Counted from the first letter of the stretch, positions 8,415 to 17,707 are shown. The stretch is DNA of 23,144 nt from Collinsella aerofaciens (GCA_030826265.1 JAPJOH010000032.1:1-23144); one strand, 5' to 3'. Notes: generated by a model not told the origin, from the letters alone. A program made the numbers and translations.

Positions 8415-9857
8415 ATGGAACAGACCGTACCCGCATACGCCGCCGAGGTGGCTGATTACGGGCGCAGCCGCGACCCCGAGCCGGGTGAGGGCGCGCTCGT
8501 TAAGAACGTGCGTCCCGAATCGCCCGCATGGGATGTGGGTATCGAGCCGGGCATGCGCGTGCTCACGGTCAACGGCGAGAAGCTGACCGATATGATCGTG
8601 TGGCTCTGGGAGGCTGATAACGATACCGTCGAGCTGGAGGTATTCGATCCGCGCGACGGCACTGTCACCCCCGTGGAGCTCGACCGTTTTCCCGGCGAGG
8701 ATTGGGGTTTGGAGTTCGATGGCCCCATCTTCGACGGCATGCGTACCTGCGTAAACGCCTGCGTGTTCTGCTTTATGACCATGTTGCCCAAGGGCGGCCG
8801 CTCCACGCTCTATATTCGCGACGACGACTACCGCCTGAGCTTTTTGCAGGGCAACTTCGTCACGCTCACGAACCTCACCGACGAGGACGTGCAAAACGTC
8901 ATCCAACGCAACATGAGTCCCATGAACGTGTCGGTCCATGCCGTAAGCCCCGACGTTCGCCGTCGTATGATGGGCCGCAACGCCCAGCGAGGCATGGACG
9001 TACTCGAGGCCATCATGGCCGCCGGTATCGAGATTCACGCGCAGATCGTGTTGTGCCCCGGCATGAACGACGGCGAGGAGCTTGAAAAGACCCTGCGCTT
9101 TTGCGAGGAGCACGAGCAAATCACAAGCCTGGGCATTGTGCCGCTCGGTTTTACCAAGCATCAGAACCGTTTTAGCTGGTCCTACAGCGACAAGCCCGAG
9201 CTAGCGCGCGAGACCATTGCCATGATCCGACCGTTCCAGGACCGCGCCTATGAGCGTTTTGGCCGCCACACCTTCCAGATGAGCGACGAGTTCTACCTGG
9301 ACGCCGGCATCGATCCGCCCGAGGCAGACTTTTACGACGGCTACCCGCAGTACTACGACGGCATCGGCATGATCCGCTCGTATCTGGACGAGACGGACGA
9401 TGTGCTTGCCGCCGATGCCGAGCGACTGGCCCGCGTCCGCGAGGCCATCGCCGCTCGCAGCCAGCACCTGCTGTGCCTCTCGGGCGCCAGCGCACGCGAC
9501 ACAGTGGCCCGCTTTGTGGAATCGCCGCAGGGGCTCGCTGGCACCGTCACGGCCATCAAGAATCGCTACTTTGGCGGCAACGTGGACGTGACCGGCCTCA
9601 TCGTCGCCTGCGACATTCTGGAACAGCTGCCGCAGGACCTCTCGGGGGTTATGCTCTTTGTGCCTAAGCTCATGTTCAACGCTGACGGCATGACGCTTGA
9701 CGAGTATCATCGTGACGATTTACTCGCAAGCCTTACCAGTCGCGGCGCCGAGGTTCATGTGGTGTCGACCATGCCGCATGAGCTGCTCGATACCCTGGAG
9801 CACATCCTTGGCATTGTGCCTGCCGACTCTAACACTTCCACTGACCCTACCCATTAA
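8415..9857 (+). CDS. PDZ / radical SAM / DUF512 protein
   Basis: This 480-residue protein has three parts. An N-terminal PDZ-like segment (about residues 25-75) has SPAWDVGIEPGMRVLTVNG. A radical-SAM-like centre carries the cysteine cluster C112-x3-C116-x2-C119 (CVNACVFC). The C-terminal DUF512 region includes GFTKHQNR and the ALPKGG-like phrase MLPKGGRSTLYIRDDDYRLSFL. The family is widely conserved and typically sits next to der, as here, but its reaction is unknown. The adjacency hints at a link to ribosome assembly or RNA modification (inference). The start lacks a clear Shine-Dalgarno and probably depends on coupling to ispH. der begins 10 bases after the stop. Confidence 0.9.
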   Translation: MEQTVPAYAAEVADYGRSRDPEPGEGALVKNVRPESPAWDVGIEPGMRVLTVNGEKLTDMIVWLWEADNDTVELEVFDPRDGTVTPVELDRFPGEDWGLEFDGPIFDGMRTCVNACVFCFMTMLPKGGRSTLYIRDDDYRLSFLQGNFVTLTNLTDEDVQNVIQRNMSPMNVSVHAVSPDVRRRMMGRNAQRGMDVLEAIMAAGIEIHAQIVLCPGMNDGEELEKTLRFCEEHEQITSLGIVPLGFTKHQNRFSWSYSDKPELARETIAMIRPFQDRAYERFGRHTFQMSDEFYLDAGIDPPEADFYDGYPQYYDGIGMIRSYLDETDDVLAADAERLARVREAIAARSQHLLCLSGASARDTVARFVESPQGLAGTVTAIKNRYFGGNVDVTGLIVACDILEQLPQDLSGVMLFVPKLMFNADGMTLDEYHRDDLLASLTSRGAEVHVVSTMPHELLDTLEHILGIVPADSNTSTDPTH

Positions 9858-9867
9858 AGGAGAGCAG

Positions 9868-11202
9868 ATGAAACCTATCGTCGCCGTCGTCGGACGCCCC
9901 AACGTGGGCAAGTCCACGCTCGTTAACCGCCTGGCCCAGACCTCGGACGCCATCGTCCACGAGTCACGCGGCGTCACGCGCGACCGCTCGTATCACACGG
10001 CCGATTGGAACGGCCGCGAGTTCACCATCGTCGACACGGGCGGCATCGAGCCGCTCAAGAGCGATGACGTCTTCGCCACGTCCATCCGCGACCAGGCGCT
10101 CGCCGCCGCCGAGGAAGCCGCCGTCATCCTGTTTGTGGTCGACGGCCGCACCGGCGTCACCGAGGAGGACGAGTCGGTCGCCCGCATGCTCAAGCGCTGC
10201 GACAAGCCGGTCTTTCTGCTGGTGAACAAGCTCGACAACCCCGATCGCGAGAATGACAGCATCTGGGAGTTCTATTCCCTCGGCATCGGTGAGCCCACGC
10301 CGCTCTCGGCCCTGCACGGCCACGGCACGGGCGACCTGCTCGACGACATCGTGGCCCTGTTGCCCGAGGAGGAGGACGAAGTCGCCGACGAGTTCCCCGA
10401 TGCGCTGAACGTGGCCATCATCGGCCGCCCCAACGCCGGTAAGTCCTCGTTGTTCAACCGCATCCTGGGCGCCGACCGCTCCATCGTGTCCAACATTGCC
10501 GGCACCACGCGCGACGCCATCGACACCGTCGTGGAGCGCAACGGCAAGCACTACCGCATGGTCGACACCGCGGGTATTCGCAAGAAGAGCACCGTGTACG
10601 AGAACATCGAGTACTACTCCATGGTCCGCGGCCTGCGTGCCATCGACCGCGCCGACGTGGCGCTGCTCGTCGTCGATGCCTCCGTGGGCGTCACTGAGCA
10701 GGACCAGAAGGTCATGGGTCTTGCCATCGAGCGCGGCTGCGCCATCGTGGTGCTGCTCAACAAGTGGGATCTGCTCGACGACGACCGTAAGCGCGAGGCC
10801 TGCATGGAGACCATCGACCGCCGTCTGGGCGTTATGGCTCCCTGGGCCCAGTACCTGCGCATCTCTGCCCTGACCGGCCGCAGCGTCGAGAAGATCTGGG
10901 CAATGGTAGACGCCGCCGAGAAGACGCGCTCGCAAAAGATCAGCACCTCGCGCCTCAACACGTTCCTCACCGACCTGCGCGAGTTCGGTCATACCGTGGT
11001 GGACGGCAAGCGCCGCCTGCGCATGCACTACGTGACCCAGACGGGCGTCAACCCGCCGACGTTCGCGTTCTTCGTCAACCACAGCGATCTGGTCAACGAC
11101 ACCTATCAGCGCTACGTCGAGAACCGCATGCGCTCGACCTTCGACTTTGCCGGCACACCCATTCGACTCTTCTTTAGGAAGAAGGAGCAAAAGGATGCAT
11201 AA
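9868..11202 (+). CDS. der: Ribosome biogenesis GTPase Der (EngA)
   Basis: Der is an essential double-GTPase needed for maturation of the 50S subunit. The first G domain has GRPNVGKST at residues 9-17, then TRDR, DTGG and NKLD. The second has GRPNAGKSS at 186-194, then GTTRDA, DTAGI and NKWD. A C-terminal KH-like domain follows (about 355-444) with HYVTQTGVNPPTF and the FVN motif. The length of 444 residues is standard. The start follows AAAGGAGAG; the open frame extends further upstream, but that part reads inside the DUF512 gene in another frame. The final 8 bases overlap plsY. Confidence 0.97.
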   Translation: MKPIVAVVGRPNVGKSTLVNRLAQTSDAIVHESRGVTRDRSYHTADWNGREFTIVDTGGIEPLKSDDVFATSIRDQALAAAEEAAVILFVVDGRTGVTEEDESVARMLKRCDKPVFLLVNKLDNPDRENDSIWEFYSLGIGEPTPLSALHGHGTGDLLDDIVALLPEEEDEVADEFPDALNVAIIGRPNAGKSSLFNRILGADRSIVSNIAGTTRDAIDTVVERNGKHYRMVDTAGIRKKSTVYENIEYYSMVRGLRAIDRADVALLVVDASVGVTEQDQKVMGLAIERGCAIVVLLNKWDLLDDDRKREACMETIDRRLGVMAPWAQYLRISALTGRSVEKIWAMVDAAEKTRSQKISTSRLNTFLTDLREFGHTVVDGKRRLRMHYVTQTGVNPPTFAFFVNHSDLVNDTYQRYVENRMRSTFDFAGTPIRLFFRKKEQKDA

Positions 11203-11878
11203 TCCGATTCTGCTGACCGCCATCTGCGCCGTGGTCTCGTTCTTTATCGGGGCGATTCCGTTTGGCCTGATCTTGGGCCGCGTGTTCAACCACACGGACA
11301 TTCGTAAGGCGGGCTCCGGCAACATCGGCACCACCAACGCCCTGCGCGTGGCCGGCCCCAAGGTGGCCGCGCTCACACTGCTGCTCGACTGCCTTAAGGG
11401 CGCCATCTGCGTCCTTATCGCGCGTCCGCTCATTGCCGACTTGGGCTATGGCTTCCCCGTGAGCATTATGGCCCCCGGTGCCGCCGGCGATTGGATGCTC
11501 GGCGTCATCTGCCTGGCAGCCGTGTGGGGCCATATCTTCTCGCCCTACCTCAACTTCCATGGCGGCAAGGGCATCGCAGTTGGTCTGGGCGTCATCCTCG
11601 CCTGGTACTGGCCCATCGGACTTTCGCTGCTGGGCATGTTTATCGTGGCCGTCGCCATCACCAAGTTTGTGTCGGTGGGCTCGCTTGCCGCGGCCATCGG
11701 TCTTCCCATCGCTGCCTGCGCGGTCTTTCCGTACAGCAGCCTCGGACTTAAGTTTTGCATGGCGCTGATCGGCATCACCGTGGTGTGGGCCCATCGTGCG
11801 AACATCAAAAAGCTCATGACGGGTAAGGAGTCCAAGCTCTCGTTTACCAAGCGCGTCACCGAGCCCGACGATAAGTAG
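11195..11878 (+). CDS. plsY: Acyl-phosphate:glycerol-3-phosphate acyltransferase
   Basis: PlsY makes lysophosphatidic acid from acyl-phosphate (supplied by PlsX) and glycerol-3-phosphate. The 227-residue protein is polytopic, with hydrophobic helices at about 4-28, 50-70, 95-120, 135-165 and 170-200. The conserved motifs are present: GSGNIGTTN at residues 40-48 (the glycerol-phosphate site), the FHGGKGIA loop in the middle, and a third conserved stretch before the last helix. The charged C-terminus is cytoplasmic. I chose the ATG within the overlap ATGCATAA with the der stop because AAGGAG lies 7 or so bases upstream. gpsA, which makes its substrate, is next. Confidence 0.95.
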   Translation: MHNPILLTAICAVVSFFIGAIPFGLILGRVFNHTDIRKAGSGNIGTTNALRVAGPKVAALTLLLDCLKGAICVLIARPLIADLGYGFPVSIMAPGAAGDWMLGVICLAAVWGHIFSPYLNFHGGKGIAVGLGVILAWYWPIGLSLLGMFIVAVAITKFVSVGSLAAAIGLPIAACAVFPYSSLGLKFCMALIGITVVWAHRANIKKLMTGKESKLSFTKRVTEPDDK

Positions 11879-11887
11879 GAGAGAGTC

Positions 11888-12895
11888 ATGAATGTTGCGC
11901 TAATTGGCTCTGGCTCCTGGGGAACCGCCGTCGCCGGCCTTGCCGCCGCGCGAGCCGAGCGCGTGACCATGTGGGCCCATGGCAAGCAGACGGCCGCCGG
12001 CATCAACGGCGAGCACCGCAACCCGCGCTATCTGGTGGACTACGTGCTGCCGGAAAACGTTGTCGCTACGACGGACCTGGCCCAGGCGCTTGACGGCGCC
12101 GAGGCCATCATCTTTGCCGTGCCCTCCACGCACCTTCGCAGCGTGTGCCACCAGGCCGCGCCCTTTATCGCCGCCGATACCCCGGTGCTCTGCCTCACAA
12201 AGGGCATTGAGCCCGAGTCCGGCCTGCTCATGAGCGAGGTCATCGCCAGCGAGATCGGCAACGAGGCACGTGTCGCGGCTCTTTCTGGCCCCAACCATGC
12301 CGAGGAAATCTGCCGCGGAGGTCTTTCTGCCGCCGTCATCGCCAGCGAAGATCCACAGATAGGGGAGACCTTTAAGGACCTGCTTCTGTCAACGGCCTTC
12401 CGCATCTACCTGTCGCAGGACATGACCGGTGTCGAGGTCTGCGGCGCCATGAAAAACGTAATCGCCATCGTGTGCGGCATCTCCGCCGGCACCGGTGCGG
12501 GCGACAACACGCTCGCCCTTATCATGACACGCGGCCTGGCAGAGATCAGCCGTCTGGTGCACGCCCGCGGCGGTCAAGCTATGACCTGCATGGGGCTTGC
12601 CGGCATGGGCGACCTCATTGCCACCTGTACCTCGGAGCATTCGCGTAACCGCACCTTTGGCTACGAGTTTGCCCACGGCGTGTCGCTCGACGAGTACCAG
12701 ACGCGCACGCATATGGTTGTCGAGGGCGCCGTCGCGGCCCGCAGCGTCAGCGAACTTGCCCGTTCACTGGGCGTAGACATTCCGCTCACCTTTGCCGTGG
12801 AGCAAACGCTCTACAACGGTGTTACTTTGGATAGGGCGCTCGAGATTCTTACCGACCGCGTCCCTTCTCAAGAGTTCTACGGACTCACCGACTAG
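11888..12895 (+). CDS. gpsA: Glycerol-3-phosphate dehydrogenase [NAD(P)+]
   Basis: GpsA reduces dihydroxyacetone phosphate to sn-glycerol-3-phosphate, the backbone for phospholipid synthesis. The Rossmann motif GSGSWGTA is at residues 7-14. Other family motifs include FAVPSTHLR, SGPNHAEEI, the catalytic lysine in GAMKNVIAI, and GLAGMGDLIATCTSEHSRNR. The length of 335 residues is normal. The start follows GGAGAGAG, 9 bases after plsY. Together with plsY and plsC this places three steps of phosphatidate synthesis in one co-oriented cluster. Confidence 0.97.
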   Translation: MNVALIGSGSWGTAVAGLAAARAERVTMWAHGKQTAAGINGEHRNPRYLVDYVLPENVVATTDLAQALDGAEAIIFAVPSTHLRSVCHQAAPFIAADTPVLCLTKGIEPESGLLMSEVIASEIGNEARVAALSGPNHAEEICRGGLSAAVIASEDPQIGETFKDLLLSTAFRIYLSQDMTGVEVCGAMKNVIAIVCGISAGTGAGDNTLALIMTRGLAEISRLVHARGGQAMTCMGLAGMGDLIATCTSEHSRNRTFGYEFAHGVSLDEYQTRTHMVVEGAVAARSVSELARSLGVDIPLTFAVEQTLYNGVTLDRALEILTDRVPSQEFYGLTD

Positions 12896-12913
12896 CGTAG
12901 AAAGGCTACTACC

Positions 12914-13585
12914 ATGGGTTCCATCAAAATCGCTCCGTCCGTCCTTTCGGCCGACATGGGCAACCTCAAGGGAGAGCTCGACAAGATCGCCGGCGCCGAC
13001 TACGTTCACTTTGACGTTATGGACGGCCACTTTACCGGCAACCTGACCTTTGGTGTTGACATCCTTAAGGCCGTCAAGCGCTCCACCAACGTGCCGGTCG
13101 ATGCGCACCTCATGGTGTCGAACCCCGACGAGACCGTCGATTGGTACGCCGATGCCGGTGCCGACATGATCACCGTGCACTACGAGGCCTCCACGCACCT
13201 GCATCGCACGCTCACGCACCTGCAGCAGCGCGGCGTCAAGGCCGGCGTGGTGCTCAACCCCGCCACCCCCGTGTGCGTACTTGAGAGCATCATCGACGTC
13301 GTCGATATGGTGCTGCTGATGAGCGTGAACCCCGGCTTTGGCGGCCAGAGCTTTATCCCGGGCACTATCGCCAAACTGCACGAGCTCAAGGCCATGTGCG
13401 AGCGCCACGGCGTGTCGCCCATGATCGAGGTCGACGGCGGCATTTCTTCCAAGAACATTGCCGAGGTCGTCAAGGCCGGCGCCAACGTGCTCGTGGCCGG
13501 TTCTGCCGTATTTAAGTCCGAAGATCCCGCTGCCGAGGTTGCGCTGCTGCAGAAGCTGGGCAACGAAGCCGCACAGGAGGCATAA
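12914..13585 (+). CDS. rpe: Ribulose-phosphate 3-epimerase
   Basis: Rpe interconverts ribulose-5-phosphate and xylulose-5-phosphate in the pentose phosphate pathway. This 223-residue TIM-barrel protein has the expected motifs in order: APSVLSADMGNL, the metal-binding HFDVMDGHF, VDAHLMVSNP, SVNPGFGGQSFI and the C-terminal EVDGGISSKN with the phosphate-binding GANVLVAGSAVF. The start follows GAAAGG with about 9 bases of spacing. The 18-base gap after gpsA contains no terminator. Confidence 0.97.
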   Translation: MGSIKIAPSVLSADMGNLKGELDKIAGADYVHFDVMDGHFTGNLTFGVDILKAVKRSTNVPVDAHLMVSNPDETVDWYADAGADMITVHYEASTHLHRTLTHLQQRGVKAGVVLNPATPVCVLESIIDVVDMVLLMSVNPGFGGQSFIPGTIAKLHELKAMCERHGVSPMIEVDGGISSKNIAEVVKAGANVLVAGSAVFKSEDPAAEVALLQKLGNEAAQEA

Positions 13586-13591
13586 ACCCTT

Positions 13592-14770
13592 ATGACCGCA
13601 GGTCAAAACCGCATACCCGTGAATCTTGACTATGCCGCCTCGACGCCCATGCGCGCCGAGGCGCTCCTTGCGCAGCGCGAGTACGACGACAGCGAGCTTG
13701 CCGGCGTCAACCCCAACTCGCTGCATTCGCTCGGCCGCAAGGCCGCCGCGCGCCTGGAAGTCGCCCGTCGCGAGATCGCCCGTAGCTTTGGCGCGCGCGT
13801 CCGCCCGTCCGAGATTGTTCTGACCAACGGCGGCACCGAAGCCAACCAGCTGGCGCTGCTCGGTCTTGCCGAGGGCGCCCGTCAGCGCGATCGCAAACGC
13901 GATCGCGTAATCGTTTCGGCCATCGAGCACGATTCGATTCTGGACAACCTGCCGCTGCTGCGTGCCGCCGGCTTTACCGTCGACCTGGTGCAGCCATGCC
14001 GCGCGGGCTACATTGAGCCTGCCGCGCTTGTCGAGCTGCTTGGCGACGACGTGGCGCTCGTAAGCATCATGGTCGCCAATAACGAGACCGGTGTGGTGCA
14101 GCCCATCCGCGAGCTTGCCGCCGCCGCACATGCTGCCGGCGCCCTGTTCCACACCGATGCCATCCAGGGCTATCTGCATATTCCGCTCGATGTCACCGAG
14201 CTGGGCGTCGATGCTATGACCGTTGCCGCGCACAAGATCGGCGGTCCTGTGGCATCTGGCGCGCTCTACGTTAAGACCCGCACCCCACTGCGACCCCGCA
14301 TCTTTGGCGGCGGACAGGAGGCCGGTCGTCGTGCCGGCACGCAGGACCTGCGTACACAGCTGGCTTTTGCCGCTGCCGCCCGCACGTTGGCGCCCCGCGT
14401 GGCCCAGGAGCGTACAACGCTGCAGGCCTTATCCGACAAGCTCTACGCCACGCTTACGGCCCATCCGCGCATTCACGCCACCATGGGCGACTACGCGCAA
14501 GCCGACCGTCTGCCCGGCATGGTATCGATCTACATTGACGGCATGGACTCCGAGGAGCTCATCATCAAGCTCGACGCCGCCGGCTTTGAGGTGTCGGCAG
14601 GCTCGGCATGCTCGAGCGGCAGCATGGACCCGAGCCATGTTCTCAGCGCCATGGGCATTGGTCGCGAGCAGGCATTGGGCGCTCTGCGTATCTCGTTTGA
14701 TGACCGTGTGAACCCTGTCGACCTGGATGAGTTCGCTCAGACGCTGCTCTCGATCGTAGGCGCCGCATGA
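13592..14770 (+). CDS. Cysteine desulfurase, NifS/IscS family
   Basis: This PLP enzyme removes sulfur from cysteine for Fe-S clusters or tRNA thiolation. Motifs in order are LDYAASTP near the N-terminus, TNGGTEANQLAL (cofactor phosphate), IEHDSILD (catalytic His), NNETG, HTDAIQ (His187), and the Schiff-base lysine Lys215 in AAHKIGG. The mobile-loop cysteine Cys340 lies in GSACSSGS. The 392 residues and the SSGS loop fit the long-loop group I enzymes. AGGAGG upstream is 12 bases from the ATG, longer than ideal. The stop overlaps the next start as ATGA. No iscU or thiI neighbour is in view, so the sulfur acceptor cannot be named. Confidence 0.94.
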   Translation: MTAGQNRIPVNLDYAASTPMRAEALLAQREYDDSELAGVNPNSLHSLGRKAAARLEVARREIARSFGARVRPSEIVLTNGGTEANQLALLGLAEGARQRDRKRDRVIVSAIEHDSILDNLPLLRAAGFTVDLVQPCRAGYIEPAALVELLGDDVALVSIMVANNETGVVQPIRELAAAAHAAGALFHTDAIQGYLHIPLDVTELGVDAMTVAAHKIGGPVASGALYVKTRTPLRPRIFGGGQEAGRRAGTQDLRTQLAFAAAARTLAPRVAQERTTLQALSDKLYATLTAHPRIHATMGDYAQADRLPGMVSIYIDGMDSEELIIKLDAAGFEVSAGSACSSGSMDPSHVLSAMGIGREQALGALRISFDDRVNPVDLDEFAQTLLSIVGAA

Positions 14771-15576
14771 TCGTCTCCGAGCTTGAACGTGCGCTGCTGG
14801 CGCGCTACCCCAAGGCGGATGCCGAGGGCTGGGATCATGTTGGGCTATCTGTGGGAGATCCCGCTGCCAAGATCACCGGTGTTGCCTGCGCACTCGACGC
14901 GACCGAGGCCAACGTGCATCGCGCCCTGGAGTCCGGCGCCAACGTGCTGCTGACGCATCATCCCATCTATATCAAGGCGCCCGAGGCCTTTTGTCCGGCC
15001 GATTCCGCACGCCCCCAGTGCAGTGCTGCGCTGTACGAGGCAGCTCGTTGCGGCGTGAGCATCATCTCGCTTCACACCAACCTGGACCGCTCGCACGAAG
15101 CGCGTGTTCGCCTGAGCGAGTTGCTGGGCGCAGAGCCCATGAGCTCGCTGGAGCATGTGGACGAGCCTGAGCTCACTGGTCTGGGCGCACACGCGACCCT
15201 CCACGATGCCTGCAACCTGCGCGATCTTGCCATCCGTGCTGCCACGGCCTTCGGCAGCGACCCGCGCGTATGGGGCGATGCCGAGCGCCCGTGCCGCACC
15301 GTCGCCATTCTGGGCGGCTCCCTCGGCGATTTTGGAGAGCTTGCCATCGCCGCAGGCACAGATGTAATTGTGACTGGAGAAGCCGGCTACCACGTGGCGC
15401 AGGACCTTGCCTTACGTGGCCTGGGCGTGATCCTACTCGGCCACGACCGCTCCGAAGAGCCGTTCGTTGATATATTGATGAACTCTGCAGTTGATGCTGG
15501 GGTCGACCCCCGTCATGCGATTAAAATACTGAACCCTTGCCAATGGTGGACTGTGACAAAAGGAGAGAACTTATGA
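14767..15576 (+). CDS. Nif3-like dinuclear metal-centre protein (YqfO/YbgI family)
   Basis: The 269-residue protein belongs to a conserved family that forms hexameric toroids with a two-metal site; proposed roles include GTP cyclohydrolase-like activity, but function is unsettled. Visible signatures are WDHVGLSVGDP near residue 22, the metal-ligand stretch LLTHHPIYIK, HTNLD, and the C-terminal GEAGYHVAQDL followed by GHDRSEEP. It lacks the long PII-like insert seen in the Bacillus version. It is translationally coupled (ATGA overlap) to the desulfurase before it and to the zinc-ribbon gene after it; this Nif3/zinc-ribbon pairing is common in Gram-positive bacteria. Confidence 0.92.
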   Translation: MIVSELERALLARYPKADAEGWDHVGLSVGDPAAKITGVACALDATEANVHRALESGANVLLTHHPIYIKAPEAFCPADSARPQCSAALYEAARCGVSIISLHTNLDRSHEARVRLSELLGAEPMSSLEHVDEPELTGLGAHATLHDACNLRDLAIRAATAFGSDPRVWGDAERPCRTVAILGGSLGDFGELAIAAGTDVIVTGEAGYHVAQDLALRGLGVILLGHDRSEEPFVDILMNSAVDAGVDPRHAIKILNPCQWWTVTKGENL

Positions 15577-16292
15577 GCGCCGGCGCTACGCTACTCAAGC
15601 TGCAACAGATCGATCTGGAGCTCGCGCGCAACAAGAGCGAACTTGCCAATATGCCGGAGCTCAAGGAGCTCGCTTCCAAGCGCAAGACCTATGTGAAGCT
15701 TAAGTCCGAGATGACCAAGCTCTACGCACAGCGCAAGGATTTGGACATTGAGCTCGACGATCTCAACACCACCGAGATCCAGACCAACAACGCCATCGAG
15801 GCTGCCAAGAAGCGTCACGTCGACGGTTCTGACTATCGTGAGGTTCAGGACCTGGAGAATGAGCTCGCCACCCTGGCAAAGCGTCTGGACAAGATCGAGC
15901 ACACCCGCAAGGATGTCGTTGTCGCCCATAAGGAGGCGCTCGACCGCGAGACTCGTGCCCAGGCCATCATCGCCAAGTTCGAGGAGGGCGTGAAGGCCGA
16001 TACCAAGGCCACCCGTGCCAAGGCCGCCGACCTCCAGGCTCAGATTGACACCGCCACCAAGGAGCGCATCGCCCTTGCCGCTACGCTGCCTGCCGACGTG
16101 CTCGCCGACTACGAGCGCCTGCTTAAGCAGTTCCGTGGCCTGGCCGTCGAGACCATCCAGGGCAACATCCCCACGGTCTGCCACACCGCGCTGCAGGCAT
16201 CGTCCATGAGCGATCTCAACCACGATGGTAGCGAGATCTCGCACTGCCCGTATTGCCACCGCCTGCTGGTGCTTCCCAGCAAGGAAGCTTAA
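15573..16292 (+). CDS. Coiled-coil protein with C-terminal zinc ribbon (zf-RING_7/CT398-like)
   Basis: Residues about 5-180 form a long charged helical hairpin (heptad-like Leu, Glu and Lys), followed by a C-terminal zinc-ribbon-like segment in a 239-residue protein. Family members normally carry two CxxC knuckles. Here the second is intact (Cys225-P-Y-Cys228-His229), but the first keeps only Cys203-His204 (VCHTAL), so the usual partner cysteine is absent. His204 or His229 might substitute as a ligand, or metal binding may be lost. The ATG overlaps the nif3 stop, and AAAGGAGAG provides the ribosome binding site. The role is unknown; the chlamydial relative has been linked to secretion and gene regulation. 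Confidence 0.88.
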   Translation: MSAGATLLKLQQIDLELARNKSELANMPELKELASKRKTYVKLKSEMTKLYAQRKDLDIELDDLNTTEIQTNNAIEAAKKRHVDGSDYREVQDLENELATLAKRLDKIEHTRKDVVVAHKEALDRETRAQAIIAKFEEGVKADTKATRAKAADLQAQIDTATKERIALAATLPADVLADYERLLKQFRGLAVETIQGNIPTVCHTALQASSMSDLNHDGSEISHCPYCHRLLVLPSKEA

Positions 16293-17510
16293 ATGATGAC
16301 GGCGGCATCCAACAATTCAATGCAACTTGAGGGAAAAACGATCCTGCTGGGCATTACCGGCGGGATCGCCGCCTATAAGTCGTGCAATATCGTGCGCCTG
16401 CTGCAAAAGCGTGGCGCACGCGTCAAGGTCGTTATGAGCGAGCATGCCACGGAGTTTGTGGGGCCGCTTACCTTCCGCGCGCTTACGGGCGAGCCGGTCG
16501 CTGTGGGCCTGTTCGACGACCCCTCCGACCCCATCCACCATATCTCGTTGGCGCAGGAGCCCGACGTGGTTGTCGTGGCGCCCGCAACGGCCAATATCAT
16601 CGCCAAGATGGTCAACGGCATCGCCGACGACCTCATCTCCACCACGCTGCTTGCCACGCCGCGCCCCATCGTGATCGCGCCGGCCATGAACAATGGCATG
16701 TGGAAGGCACCGGCCACGCAGGCCAACATGGGCACGCTGCGCGAGCGCGGTGTCCATGTTGTGGGTCCGGGTAGCGGTTACCTTGCCTGCGGCGACGTGA
16801 ACACGGGACGCATGAGCGAGCCCGAGGACGTCGTCGAGGCCGTCTGTGAGGTGCTGAACCCCGTCCCGCAAGACCTGGCGGGCAAGCGCATCGTGATCAC
16901 TGCCGGCCCCACGCACGAGCCGATCGACCCCGTGCGCTTCATCGGCAACCGATCGTCGGGCAAGATGGGTATCGCTCTGGCGGGGGAGGCCGCACGCCGC
17001 GGCGCCGCCGTCACGCTCGTGCTGGGACCGACATCGCTCGACGTTCCCCGCGGTGTGGAGTGCGTGCACGTACAGACCGCCTCAGAAATGCTCAAGGCAG
17101 CGCTGAGCGCCTTCCAGACGGCCGACGCGGCCATTTGCGCCGCCGCCGTCGCCGACTACACGCCGGCGGCCCCGGCGGACCATAAGCTCAAAAAGGCCAA
17201 CGAGCGCCTGGATCGAATCGAGCTCGTCGAGACCGCTGACATCTTGGCCGAGCTCTCACGCCAAAAGGGCGATCGCCGCGTGATCGGCTTTGCGGCCGAG
17301 ACCGATAACGTCGTCGAGTACGCCGAGCGTAAATTGGCCCGCAAGGGCTGCGATGCCATTATCGCCAACGATGTCTCGCGCGGCGATTCGGGCTTTGGGA
17401 CCGACACCAACAAGGCCTGGATTGTGAGCACAACGGGTACGCAAGAACTTCCCGTACTAACAAAACCCCAGCTCGCAGATACAATTTTGGACTTGCTTCA
17501 AAATGTGTAA
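16293..17510 (+). CDS. coaBC: Bifunctional phosphopantothenoylcysteine decarboxylase / phosphopantothenate-cysteine ligase
   Basis: CoaBC performs two consecutive steps of coenzyme A synthesis. The N-terminal flavoprotein CoaC domain (about residues 13-190) has GITGGIAAYKS, the catalytic His83 in HHISL, PAMNNGMW with Asn133, and the Cys166 flap YLACGDVNTGRM. The C-terminal CoaB domain (about 195-405) has ITAGPTHEPIDPVRFIGNRS, SSGKMG, AAAVADYTP and the HKLKK motif. The length of 405 residues is standard. The ATG starts directly after the previous stop, with AAGGAAG upstream; an in-frame ATG at 16320 is possible. It is the last gene of the plus-strand cluster, ending only 9 bases before the tRNA-Pro promoter. 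Confidence 0.96.
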   Translation: MMTAASNNSMQLEGKTILLGITGGIAAYKSCNIVRLLQKRGARVKVVMSEHATEFVGPLTFRALTGEPVAVGLFDDPSDPIHHISLAQEPDVVVVAPATANIIAKMVNGIADDLISTTLLATPRPIVIAPAMNNGMWKAPATQANMGTLRERGVHVVGPGSGYLACGDVNTGRMSEPEDVVEAVCEVLNPVPQDLAGKRIVITAGPTHEPIDPVRFIGNRSSGKMGIALAGEAARRGAAVTLVLGPTSLDVPRGVECVHVQTASEMLKAALSAFQTADAAICAAAVADYTPAAPADHKLKKANERLDRIELVETADILAELSRQKGDRRVIGFAAETDNVVEYAERKLARKGCDAIIANDVSRGDSGFGTDTNKAWIVSTTGTQELPVLTKPQLADTILDLLQNV

Positions 17511-17518
17511 AAAAGTTC

Positions 17519-17548
17519 TTGCACAAGGACAAAGTTTCGGGTTAATAT
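17519..17548 (+). promoter_or_regulatory. Promoter of tRNA-Pro
   Basis: TTGCAC (17519-17524) and TAATAT (17543-17548) are 18 bases apart. An overlapping TATACT hexamer lies 3 bases further on. The mature tRNA starts 43 bases after the -10 box, so a leader of roughly 35 bases would be removed by RNase P. Confidence 0.7.
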
Positions 17549-17590
17549 ACTCCCTGTTGCGAGCGAGAGCAGAGCAACAAACAAAAGCTT

Positions 17591-17667
<77 letters not shown>

Positions 17668-17677
17668 GAAGTTAGCA

Positions 17678-17707
17678 GGTCAGGCACTAGGTGCCTGACC
17701 TTTTTTT
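17678..17707 (+). terminator. Rho-independent terminator after tRNA-Pro
   Basis: A perfect 10-bp stem GGTCAGGCAC/GTGCCTGACC with a TAG loop is followed by seven T residues. It marks the end of the conserved chromosome segment; the sequence becomes AT-richer and non-syntenic immediately after it. Confidence 0.9.

Noticed and set aside
631..14233. Long minus-strand open frames (for example 631-2613, 6068-7561, 9964-11433, 12764-14233)
   Set aside because: They lie exactly opposite well-identified genes. High GC at third codon positions removes stop codons from the opposite strand; they have no motifs and no ribosome binding sites.
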